Below, one piece after another: positions 1-6,148 of a DNA stretch of 13,875 bases (its first letter is position 1; every line of letters begins with the position of its first letter). This DNA comes from an uncultured Lacticaseibacillus sp. (GTDB lineage: Bacteria; Bacillota; Bacilli; Lactobacillales; Lactobacillaceae). The notes beneath the pieces are model-generated. The model had not been told where the DNA came from, ran no database searches, and saw only the letters and a program-made list of their open reading frames with translations. Where the stretch lies: NCBI GenBank assembly GCA_934339215.1, contig CAKRHU010000010.1, forward strand, positions 1 through 13,875, written 5' to 3'. Position numbers and translations under genes: made by a program.

Positions 1-116
1 TGTCGCCTCCAAAGATAAATCCAGTCGGGGCCAGCCCAACCAGTTGAAATTTCACAATGTGACCAGTATAACAGAGCCTTTCTGAGATGCGGCAAAATTT
101 ATTTTGCGCAGAACGG
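1..116. other. Left-edge intergenic region, possible divergent gene outside
   Basis: No gene is supported here. On the minus strand the first bases read GGAGGCGACA leftward, which resembles a ribosome binding site placed just before a start codon lying outside the window. AGTATA at 65-70 is TATACT on that strand and could be its -10 box, but no well-spaced -35 is seen. Two perfect palindromes are visible: TGAAATTTCA (45-54), and GCAAAAT-TT-ATTTTGC (92-107), whose right end is 9 bases upstream of the -35 box of the rightward promoter. The second is well placed for a regulator of the liv leader promoter. A divergent neighbour is an inference. Confidence 0.4.
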
Positions 117-145
117 TTGACAATTAAGAGAAACAATAGTAGATT
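117..145 (+). promoter_or_regulatory. Promoter of the liv leader and first livJ
   Basis: A perfect -35 hexamer TTGACA (117-122) is followed after 17 bases by TAGATT (140-145), which matches four of six positions of the -10 consensus. Transcription would start near 152, just before the ribosome binding site of the leader peptide. The palindrome at 92-107 lies directly upstream. The promoter therefore precedes the whole attenuator. Confidence 0.75.
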
Positions 146-182
146 CTAATTAATCATTAATCTAGGAAAAGGGGGATACGTC

Positions 183-260
183 ATGAATAATCAAAATCAA
201 AACATTGTATCTTCCCGCCTAGACTTGGCCTTGTTGTTGAAGCAGAGGACTCGATCGTAG
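183..260 (+). CDS. Leucine-rich leader peptide (25 aa) of the liv attenuator
   Basis: This short ORF has an ATG start, with a purine-rich AGGAAAAGGGGGA ribosome binding site at 164-176, six bases upstream. It ends at TAG 258-260. The peptide begins MNNQNQNIVSSR and continues LDLALLLKQRTRS. Five of seven consecutive residues (13-19) are leucine, one of them the CTA codon and the others TTG, and an Ile-Val pair precedes them. Its last six codons and the stop lie inside the left arm of a strong hairpin (242-286). Regulatory peptides of this kind are known from amino acid attenuators. A role in sensing charged tRNA-Leu, and perhaps tRNA-Ile and tRNA-Val, is inferred from the Leu run, the alternative hairpins and the terminator that follow, and the branched-chain amino acid binding protein downstream. 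The peptide itself probably has no other function. Confidence 0.75.
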   Translation: MNNQNQNIVSSRLDLALLLKQRTRS

Positions 261-286
261 TCAACACTACGAATTGAGCCCTCTGC
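242..286 (+). promoter_or_regulatory. Attenuator hairpin 1:2 overlapping the leader stop codon
   Basis: Segment 1 (242-260) pairs with segment 2 (267-286) around the loop TCAACA. GCAGAGG pairs with CCTCTGC. After one mismatch (249/279) the helix continues CTCGAT with ATTGAG, including one G-U pair. After one bulged A (272) it continues CGTAG with CTACG. That gives about 18 pairs. A ribosome sitting at the leader stop codon would cover segment 1. Segment 2 could then pair with segment 3: 275-282 with 298-305, eight pairs including one G-U. No U-run follows, so this is a regulatory hairpin rather than a terminator. Confidence 0.65.
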
Positions 287-294
287 TTTGCGTT

Positions 295-332
295 GATGGG
301 GCTCATCACACCACTAGGTGATTGGCCTCATC
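295..332 (+). promoter_or_regulatory. Antiterminator hairpin 3:4
   Basis: GATGGGGCTCATCAC (295-309) pairs with GTGATTGGCCTCATC (318-332) around an eight-base loop, with 14 pairs (two of them G-U) and one mismatch. Its right arm contains most of the left arm of the terminator (324-333), so the two structures exclude each other. Bases 295-302 and 341-348 are the same octamer GATGGGGC. Segments 3 and 5 therefore compete for segment 4, the usual construction of an antiterminator. The regulatory role is inferred from this overlap. Confidence 0.7.
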
Positions 333-355
333 CACAAACGGATGGGGCCATTTTT
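324..355 (+). terminator. Attenuator terminator upstream of livJ copy 1
   Basis: GGCCTCATCC (324-333) pairs with GGATGGGGCC (340-349) over ten pairs, one of them G-U, around the loop ACAAAC, and is followed by ATTTTT (350-355). This is a standard intrinsic terminator placed before any structural gene, about 64 bases upstream of the livJ start. That position only makes sense as conditional termination of the livJ transcript. Confidence 0.85.
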
Positions 356-418
356 AATGAGTTGCAAACCGTGGCGCGCGCGGCCAGCAGACAAAATGAA
401 AAAAAGGGAAGAATACTC

Positions 419-1612
419 ATGAAAAAGACAATCACTAAATTTGTAGGGGCCGCCGCAACGGTGGCTGCGATTATGGCCATGGCCGGCTGTACTGCTAAGA
501 ACGCCAGCGCCAAAGGCAACACTGCCACTGGCGACAAAATCAAAATCGGGTTGAACATGGAATTGTCCGGTGCAGCTGCAGGCTATGGCGAACAACAAAA
601 GCAAGGCTTCCAACTCGCCGTTAAGGAAATCAACAAAGCTGGCGGTATCAAAGTCGGCGATAAGAAAATGAAGATCCAAACGGTGATTCAAGATAACAAG
701 ACGACCACTTCTGGCTCTGCATCTGTTGCCGCACAACTGGCGACCAAAGATAAAGTCACTGCAGTCGTTGGGCCTGCCACCACTAATGACGGGACGGCCT
801 CGATTCCGAACATGACCAAAGCTTATGTACCAACGGTTTCCCCGTCAGCTACGGATCCGGATTACACCCTGCAAAAGAACGGTAAAGTGCAAACTTACGT
901 GTTCCGCGCATGCTTCAACAACGACTTACAAGGTGAAACTGCAGCGCATTTTGCTAACAACACGTTGAAGGCGAAGAACGTGGCGATTTTACAAGACAAT
1001 TCTTCTGATTATGGGACTGGATTGGCGAGTGCATTTAAGAAAGCTTTCAAAGGTTCTGTGGTTTCCAAGCAATCCTTTGCTGAAGGTGACAAAGACTTCA
1101 ACGCCTTGCTCACGAACATCAAATCCAAAAACATCGACGCGATTTACGTGCCAGGGTACTACTCTGAAGTCGGCTTGATCATCAAACAAGCGCGCCAAGC
1201 TGGCATCAATGTGCCGATCATCGGTTCCGATGGGATGGCTGATCCAAAGTTAGCTAAAATCGCCGGTGACCAAAACGCAAGCAAGATCTACTACACCACA
1301 CCATTCTCCACGATGTCTGGTGCCACCAACAAAACGGCCAAGAAATTCATGGCTGACTTCAAGAATGCTTACGGCCAAGATGCGCCAACCTTCTCTGCTT
1401 TAGCTTATGATTCTGTGCTGATGATCAAGCAAGCCATTGAAGATGCCAAGTCCACCAACTCCGTCAAAGTGGCGCAAGCCTTAGCGAAGATCAAAGATAT
1501 GCCAGCCGTTACTGGAACCACTTCTGTTGATAAGAACCATGACCCAGAAAAGCCGATCGTCGTTGAACAAATGACCAAAGGCAAAGTGGTCAGCGCGACT
1601 GCGATTAAATAG
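419..1612 (+). CDS. livJ: Branched-chain amino acid ABC transporter substrate-binding lipoprotein, copy 1
   Basis: This 397-aa protein belongs to the LivJ-type periplasmic-binding-protein family (Peripla_BP_6). It would capture Leu/Ile/Val at the outer face of the membrane and deliver it to LivHM. The N-terminus has two lysines, a hydrophobic stretch and the lipobox MAGC with Cys24, so it should be lipid-anchored. Family features include IKIGLNMELSG near the mature start, the AVVGPATT segment, SPSAT, the DNSSDYGTG inter-lobe segment and IPIIGSDGM-like C-terminal lobe sequence (here NVPIIGSDGM). The start at ATG 419 is chosen because AGGGAAG (405-411) sits seven bases upstream and the signal peptide begins there. 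The open frame reaches back to 293 only through the terminator. It is probably controlled by the upstream attenuator. A close paralogue follows at 1804. Substrate specificity cannot be read from the sequence alone. Confidence 0.93.
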   Translation: MKKTITKFVGAAATVAAIMAMAGCTAKNASAKGNTATGDKIKIGLNMELSGAAAGYGEQQKQGFQLAVKEINKAGGIKVGDKKMKIQTVIQDNKTTTSGSASVAAQLATKDKVTAVVGPATTNDGTASIPNMTKAYVPTVSPSATDPDYTLQKNGKVQTYVFRACFNNDLQGETAAHFANNTLKAKNVAILQDNSSDYGTGLASAFKKAFKGSVVSKQSFAEGDKDFNALLTNIKSKNIDAIYVPGYYSEVGLIIKQARQAGINVPIIGSDGMADPKLAKIAGDQNASKIYYTTPFSTMSGATNKTAKKFMADFKNAYGQDAPTFSALAYDSVLMIKQAIEDAKSTNSVKVAQALAKIKDMPAVTGTTSVDKNHDPEKPIVVEQMTKGKVVSATAIK

Positions 1613-1707
1613 CCATTAATGTGAGACTTCTCATTGAAGAATCCTTTTAAACTCCCAATTACAGATATGCAAAATTTGAGTTTGTTGAGAAAAATGTGAA
1701 TATTTCG

Positions 1708-1745
1708 TTGACTTTTAATAATGTTCCCATGTATTATTAATACAT
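1708..1745 (+). promoter_or_regulatory. Promoter and operator-like palindrome of livJ copy 2
   Basis: TTGACT (1708-1713) and TATTAT (1732-1737) with an 18-base spacer form a strong promoter inside the 191-base gap between the two livJ genes. The -10 box lies within the perfect palindrome ATGTATTATTAATACAT (1729-1745), with eight-base arms around one central base. A dimeric repressor bound there would block transcription. The A+T richness of -10 regions could also produce this by chance. No convincing terminator was seen between 1613 and 1707, so copy 2 may also receive read-through from copy 1. Confidence 0.65.
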
Positions 1746-1803
1746 TCACATGACGAACTCAATATGAGTCAAAAGCTTGGGATACGAGAAAGAGGGATTT
1801 TCA

Positions 1804-2997
1804 ATGCAGAAATCAATGATCAAACGTTTTGCTGAAGTCGGCGCGGTGCTGGCTTCAGTTGCTTTAATGGCAGGCTGTACTGCTAAAGCTCAAAGCAAAG
1901 GTAATACCGCCACCGGCTCCACGATCAAAGTCGGGGTCAACATCGAATTGTCTGGTGTCGGTGGTGGTTACGGGGAACAAGTCAACAATGGGATCGACTT
2001 GGCAGTTTCTCGCATCAACAAGGCTGGTGGCTTTAAAGTCAACGGCAAGACTTACAAGTTTAAAACCATTACCAAAGACAACAAAACTGCCACATCCACC
2101 GCAGCTTCTGTTGCCGCAGACTTGGCGGATAACTCAAAAGTCTCTGCTTTGATCGGGCCGGCGACGACTGGCGCTGCCACTGCGGCCTTGTCTAACGCCA
2201 CCAAAGCCCAAGTGGCTCAGATCTCACCATCTGCCACGGCGCCTGCTTACACCGAACAAAAATCCGGTAAAGTGCAACCTTACGCGTTCCGGACTGCCTT
2301 CACCGATGATTTCCAAGGCACGCAAGCCGCGAAGTTCGTTGAAAACAACTTGAAAGCCAAGAAAGTGGCCATTTTAGCTGATAACTCTAACGATTACGGC
2401 AAAGGCTTAGCCGCGGCGTTCAAGAAGGAATATAAAGGCAACGTGGTTTCCACCCAATACTTCCAAGCTGGCGACAAAGACTTCAACGCGGTATTGACCA
2501 CGTTAAAGAACAAAGGCTTTGATGCCTTGTACATTCCTGGTTACTACACTGAAATCGGCTTGATCATCAAACAAGCACGGCAAATGGGTATCAACACCCC
2601 AATCGTCGGTGGTGACGGGATGATGGATCCAAGCTTGACCAAGATCGCCGGTGCCAAGAACGTGACGAACGTTTACTACACCACGCCATTCTCCACGTTG
2701 TCTGCTAAATCCGACAAAACGGTTGCTGACTTCATGGCCGCATACAAAGCTAAGCATCACACCACCGCTTCTGCGTTCAACGCTTTAGGTTACGATTCGG
2801 TTTACTTGCTGAAACAAGCCATCCAAGATGCGAAGTCCACGAACTCTGTTGATATCGCCAAGGCTTTAGGCAAGGTCAAGAACTTAAAAGGGGTCACTGG
2901 GACGATGACCATCGATTCAAAGCATAACCCTGAAAAGACGATTTCAGTTGAAAAGCTGGTTAACGGTAAAGCCGTTTCCGCAACTGTGATCAAATAA
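1804..2997 (+). CDS. livJ: Branched-chain amino acid ABC transporter substrate-binding lipoprotein, copy 2
   Basis: This protein is also 397 aa long and is collinear with copy 1. Shared blocks include GNTATG, DYGKGLAAAFKK, GDKDFNA, GLIIKQAR, YYTTPFST and DAKSTNSV, and by eye well over half of all residues are identical. The signal peptide ends with the lipobox LMAGC, Cys25. ATG 1804 is chosen over the TTG at 1777 because AGAGGGA (1791-1797) is six bases upstream and the signal peptide starts there. It has its own promoter and, unlike copy 1, no leader peptide or terminator before it. A tandem duplication followed by divergence is the simplest origin. The two proteins may differ in preferred amino acid or affinity and share one LivHMGF machine; this is inference. 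Confidence 0.93.
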   Translation: MQKSMIKRFAEVGAVLASVALMAGCTAKAQSKGNTATGSTIKVGVNIELSGVGGGYGEQVNNGIDLAVSRINKAGGFKVNGKTYKFKTITKDNKTATSTAASVAADLADNSKVSALIGPATTGAATAALSNATKAQVAQISPSATAPAYTEQKSGKVQPYAFRTAFTDDFQGTQAAKFVENNLKAKKVAILADNSNDYGKGLAAAFKKEYKGNVVSTQYFQAGDKDFNAVLTTLKNKGFDALYIPGYYTEIGLIIKQARQMGINTPIVGGDGMMDPSLTKIAGAKNVTNVYYTTPFSTLSAKSDKTVADFMAAYKAKHHTTASAFNALGYDSVYLLKQAIQDAKSTNSVDIAKALGKVKNLKGVTGTMTIDSKHNPEKTISVEKLVNGKAVSATVIK

Positions 2998-3004
2998 CTG
3001 GTGG

Positions 3005-3033
3005 ATAGCAGGAGGCATAATGCCGCCTGCTAT
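3005..3033 (+). repeat. Hairpin directly downstream of livJ copy 2
   Basis: ATAGCAGG (3005-3012) pairs with CCTGCTAT (3026-3033). Inside it, GGCA pairs with TGCC around a three-base loop, with one A/G mismatch between the two helices. It begins eight bases after the livJ stop codon. There is no U-run after it, so it is not a normal intrinsic terminator. It may protect the 3' end of the livJ mRNA or slow the polymerase. Confidence 0.5.
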
Positions 3034-3044
3034 TGCACTGGTTA

Positions 3045-3239
3045 CTCATGATTTTGAAGCGGGACTCCAGCTGGCTCATCACGTCATCATGAGGGTCCGA
3101 AGCCGAACTAACTTGATTCACTCGCTTCGCTCCTGATTCAAGTGGATTTCGACCTGCGGATTTTTGTAAGTGGTAAACCACTAACGGAAATCTCATGATG
3201 ACATGGTGGCCAGCCTCCGTCCCGCTTCAAAATCAAGAG
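3045..3239. repeat. 195-bp imperfect inverted repeat (MITE-like or large hairpin)
   Basis: The outer arms are a perfect 17-base inverted repeat: TGATTTTGAAGCGGGAC (3049-3065) and its complement (3219-3235). The pairing continues with CTC/GAG outside (3045-3047 with 3237-3239). Inside, GCTGGC (3070-3075) pairs with 3209-3214, and GTCATCATGAG (3083-3093) pairs with 3192-3202. The centre holds a smaller hairpin, ACTTGATTCA with TGATTCAAGT with a single mismatch, near 3111-3142, and AGTGGT-AA-ACCACT (3169-3182). No ORF, terminator U-run or clear target-site duplication is seen. It may be a non-autonomous mobile element remnant or a structured untranslated RNA; the sequence alone does not decide. 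Confidence 0.65.
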
Positions 3240-3294
3240 GCAGCGCATCATCGCGAATTAGCGCTCAACCCTTGTGTCATCAGCATTTTCCATG

Positions 3295-3331
3295 GTCACT
3301 GGTGACGCAAAATACGTGTTTCTTCTATATA
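3295..3331 (+). promoter_or_regulatory. Probable promoter of livHMGF with overlapping palindrome
   Basis: GTGACG (3302-3307) matches four of six -35 positions. TATATA (3326-3331) follows after 18 bases, within TATATAAATA. The -35 lies in the palindrome GTCAC-TG-GTGAC (3295-3306), which could bind a regulator. Transcription would start near 3338, so the long hairpin at 3356-3469 would be transcribed as part of the livH 5' untranslated region. Confidence 0.5.
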
Positions 3332-3355
3332 AATAGCAACGTTTAAAGTAATCGT

Positions 3356-3469
3356 GGAAAGCTCAGGCGGAGGTTTGAAATCCGTAGACGCGCTGGACAC
3401 CAGCCGTCTCGCGGATTGCGTTCCGTGTTCAGCGCACCTCAGGATTTCAAACCGGAGCCTGAGCTTTCC
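3356..3469. repeat. 114-bp long-armed inverted repeat in the livH 5' leader
   Basis: GGAAAGCTCAGGC (3356-3368) pairs perfectly with 3457-3469, and GGTTTGAAATCC (3372-3383) pairs perfectly with 3442-3453, with only GGA facing GGA between them. A second inner helix pairs GCGCTGGACAC (3390-3400) with GTGTTCAGCGC (3425-3435), leaving a 24-base tip. The element is unrelated in sequence to the one at 3045-3239. It ends 37 bases before the livH ribosome binding site and has no U-run. It may be an extragenic palindromic or MITE-like element, or a structured leader that affects livH mRNA stability. Confidence 0.7.
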
Positions 3470-3520
3470 GCACCGCCATCATTTTGTATCGATAGGAATT
3501 TTAATTAAGGAGGCGATCTC

Positions 3521-4399
3521 TTGCATACAGTACTGCAACAAGTCATCAATGGCCTGTCACTTGGGAGTATCTACGCGCTGCTGGCGCTGGGCTACACCAT
3601 GGTTTACGGGATCATCAAGCTGATCAACTTTGCGCATGGGGACATTTACATGCTCGGGGCGTTTTGGGGCTATTATGTGATCAATACGTATCATGTCGAC
3701 TTCATCGTCGCATTGCTTTCGGCGATGATCGTCACGGCGTTGGCAGGGATGATTATTGAATATCTCGCCTACCGTCCATTACGGAACTCGCCACGGATCA
3801 CGGCCTTGATCACTGCCATCGGGGTTTCATATTTCTTGGAAAATGGGATGTCGTATTTATTCGGCGCCAATACCAGAAACTTCCCGCAAGTGGTCAAACA
3901 GCATAACTTCACAGCCTTAGGTATCAGTATTTCCAACATTCAAGTGCTGATCTTAGTGACGGCGTTGATTTTAATGATTTTACTGCAATTGATCATTCAA
4001 AAAACCAAAATGGGGACTGCCATGCGGGCCGTTGCGGTGGATCAAGAAGCCGCAGCGTTAGTTGGGATCAATCCCGATCACGTCATTTCCTTTACTTTCG
4101 GCTTAGGCTCTGCTTTAGCTGGGGCCGCTGGGGTATTGATCGGTTTGTATTACAACTCGATCGATCCATTGATGGGGATGACGCCAGGGATCAAAGCCTT
4201 CGTTGCCGCGGTTGTTGGTGGCATCGGGTCCGTTCCAGGGGCTGCTGTCGGTGGCTTTTTGATCGGGTTGTTGGAAACTGGCGTGCAAGCGATCGGCTTG
4301 TCCGCGTATAAAGATGCGGCGGTTTACGTCGTGTTGATCTTGATTTTGATCGTGCTGCCAGCAGGGCTGTTAGGCAAGAATGTGAAGGAGAAGGTGTAA
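3521..4399 (+). CDS. livH: Branched-chain amino acid ABC transporter permease LivH
   Basis: This 292-aa integral membrane protein forms, with LivM, the translocation channel of the Leu/Ile/Val importer. The N-terminal signature LGSIYALLALGYTMVYGIIK, then LINFAHGDIYMLGAF, is characteristic of LivH. The C-terminal VVGGIGSVPGAAVGG segment (around residues 230-245) is the family's cytoplasmic coupling region that contacts the ATPases. Several hydrophobic helices run through the whole length, as usual for the family. The start is TTG 3521: AAGGAGG (3507-3513) sits seven bases upstream, and no ATG fits the N-terminal signature. livM follows after four bases. The gene heads the four-gene operon livHMGF. 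Confidence 0.95.
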   Translation: MHTVLQQVINGLSLGSIYALLALGYTMVYGIIKLINFAHGDIYMLGAFWGYYVINTYHVDFIVALLSAMIVTALAGMIIEYLAYRPLRNSPRITALITAIGVSYFLENGMSYLFGANTRNFPQVVKQHNFTALGISISNIQVLILVTALILMILLQLIIQKTKMGTAMRAVAVDQEAAALVGINPDHVISFTFGLGSALAGAAGVLIGLYYNSIDPLMGMTPGIKAFVAAVVGGIGSVPGAAVGGFLIGLLETGVQAIGLSAYKDAAVYVVLILILIVLPAGLLGKNVKEKV

Positions 4400-4403
4400 G
4401 CTT

Positions 4404-5366
4404 ATGACCAAGAAAAAACTTCAAGCCATCGCATGTTGGCTCGCAGTGATGATCGTCGGCTTTGTCCTCATCAACGCGTTAGTTTACGTCGGCGTGATCG
4501 ATGCCTTTATTGAAAACATGCTGGTCACCATTGGCATCAACATTATTTTAGCCACTGGGTTGAATTTGATCATCGGCTTTTCTGGTCAGTTCTCCTTGGG
4601 CCATGCTGGGTTTATGGCAGTCGGCGCTTATGCGACCGGGATCATTTTACAAGCGATGCCGACCACCGTTGGCTTCTTTGTTTCCATCGTCGTCGGCATT
4701 GTCATTGCCATTGTCGTGGCGATCATTGTTGGGATCCCAACGCTGCGTTTGTCAGGGGACTATTTGGCGATCGCCACAATGGGTGCCGCTGAAATCATCC
4801 GTGTGGTGATCAATAACATGAAAATCACCAACGGCGCAGCAGGCTTGTTCAACATTGCGCAATTTGCGACTTGGCCAGTGGTTTACATTTTCGTTTGCTT
4901 AACCACTGCGGTGATTGTCAACTTTGCGCATTCTCGCGCTGGCCGGGCGATCCAAGCCATTCGTGATGATGAAATCGCCGCAGAAGCAGTCGGTATCAAC
5001 CCGACCAAGTGGAAGCTAGCCGCCTTTGTTTTAGGCGCTTCAACAGCTGCCGTGGCTGGGTCGTTGCATGCCAGCTATATTCAAACCATTGCGCCAACCG
5101 ACTTTGGGATTATGAATTCTATTGCCATGTTGATCATCGTCGTGCTCGGTGGTGTTGGCTCTATGACGGGGACTTTCTTTGCCGCTGTGGTGTTAGGCGT
5201 TTTGGATACGGTATTACAAAGCTTCGGGACGTTGCGGATGGTGATTTATGCCGTTGCCTTGATCGTGATCATGGTCTTCAAGCCAACTGGGTTGCTTGGT
5301 CGGTATGAATTCTCGTTTGCTCGTGTCTTAGATCGCTTCCGCAAGAAAAAGGAGGACGCCGCATGA
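4404..5366 (+). CDS. livM: Branched-chain amino acid ABC transporter permease LivM
   Basis: This 320-aa multi-helix membrane protein is the second channel subunit. The diagnostic stretch LIIGFSGQFSLGHAGFMAVG lies near residues 53-72. The cytoplasmic loop GRAIQAIRDDEIAAEAVGIN, and later VVLGGVGSMTG, are typical of LivM. The C-terminus is lysine- and arginine-rich (FRKKKEDAA), as expected for a cytoplasmic tail. The ATG start has an AAGGAGAAGG ribosome binding site embedded in the end of livH. Its TGA overlaps the livG ATG by four bases (ATGA), which indicates translational coupling. Confidence 0.95.
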   Translation: MTKKKLQAIACWLAVMIVGFVLINALVYVGVIDAFIENMLVTIGINIILATGLNLIIGFSGQFSLGHAGFMAVGAYATGIILQAMPTTVGFFVSIVVGIVIAIVVAIIVGIPTLRLSGDYLAIATMGAAEIIRVVINNMKITNGAAGLFNIAQFATWPVVYIFVCLTTAVIVNFAHSRAGRAIQAIRDDEIAAEAVGINPTKWKLAAFVLGASTAAVAGSLHASYIQTIAPTDFGIMNSIAMLIIVVLGGVGSMTGTFFAAVVLGVLDTVLQSFGTLRMVIYAVALIVIMVFKPTGLLGRYEFSFARVLDRFRKKKEDAA

Positions 5367-6148
5367 CCACATTATTAAAAGTGGACCACGTGTCCAAAAT
5401 CTTCGGCGGGCTCAAAGCGGTCGAAGATGTCTCGATGCATGTTGAAACTGGCGAACTGGTGGCGTTGATCGGCCCAAACGGTGCTGGGAAAACCACACTG
5501 TTCAATGCATTGACCGGGGTTTCGCCAGCCACTGAAGGGACCGTTGCTTTCCGCGTCGGCGATGAAATGGTGTCTTTGGATAAGAAGAAACCTTATCAAG
5601 TCGCCAAAATGGGCATCGCCCGGACTTTCCAAAACATTCGCTTGTTTCATCAATTGTCCGTGCGCGAAAACTTGCAAGCGGCGATGACCCATCGCTATAA
5701 AGAAGGCTTTGTGTCGAGTATTTTACGCTTGCCGGCTTTTTCTAAACAAGAAGCCTTGGCCAATAAGTGGACGGATGAGATCTTGGCCAAATTGGATCTT
5801 ACCGATGTCGCTGATGTGATCACGGCCAACTTACCTTATGGGACCCAACGCCGGATCGAAATTGCGCGCGCAGTGGCCACGGATCCTCAGTTGATTTTCT
5901 TGGATGAACCAGCAGCAGGGATGAACCCTGAAGAAACTGCCGACTTGGCCCATTTAATCAAGCGGCTGCAAACTGAATTCGGTTTGACGGTGGTTTTGAT
6001 CGAACATGATATGTCCTTGGTTATGTCGTTGGCTGAACGGATTTACGTATTGGAACATGGTAAATTGATCGCAGAAGGCACGCCAAGTGAGATCCAACAC
6101 AACGACGCCGTAATCAATGCGTACTTAGGAGGTGGCGTGCATGCTTGA
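5363..6148 (+). CDS. livG: Branched-chain amino acid ABC transporter ATP-binding protein LivG
   Basis: This 261-aa ABC ATPase energises the LivHM importer together with LivF. Visible motifs are Walker A GPNGAGKTT (37-45), the Q-loop in ARTFQNIRLF (Gln90), the family signature LPYGTQRRIEIARA (157-170, with YGTQR where LSGGQ-type motifs occur), Walker B LIFLDEP (177-183) and the switch histidine in LIEHD (215). The C-terminal EGTPSEI and AYLGGGVHA are typical of LivG. The start overlaps the livM stop, with AAGGAGG just upstream. The last bases overlap the livF start. All catalytic residues appear intact. Confidence 0.95.
   Translation: MTTLLKVDHVSKIFGGLKAVEDVSMHVETGELVALIGPNGAGKTTLFNALTGVSPATEGTVAFRVGDEMVSLDKKKPYQVAKMGIARTFQNIRLFHQLSVRENLQAAMTHRYKEGFVSSILRLPAFSKQEALANKWTDEILAKLDLTDVADVITANLPYGTQRRIEIARAVATDPQLIFLDEPAAGMNPEETADLAHLIKRLQTEFGLTVVLIEHDMSLVMSLAERIYVLEHGKLIAEGTPSEIQHNDAVINAYLGGGVHA

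Noticed and set aside
150..356. T-box riboswitch upstream of livJ
   Set aside because: No T-box sequence (AGGGTGGNACCGCG-like) or specifier stem was found. The leader ORF with overlapping hairpins explains the region better.
293..418. N-terminal extension of livJ copy 1 from TTG 293
   Set aside because: These codons lie in the antiterminator and terminator, have no ribosome binding site, and would hide the signal peptide. ATG 419 fits the lipoprotein start.
1660..1700. CodY box upstream of livJ copy 2
   Set aside because: The best alignment to AATTTTCWGAAAATT near 1680-1695 has about six mismatches.
3354..3623. An 89-codon plus-strand ORF across the long hairpin and the livH start
   Set aside because: It is an accidental frame through the inverted repeat, with no ribosome binding site, and it overlaps livH in another frame.
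6132..6140. GTG 6132 as the livF start
   Set aside because: It lies inside the AGGAGG ribosome binding site; ATG 6141 has ideal spacing.
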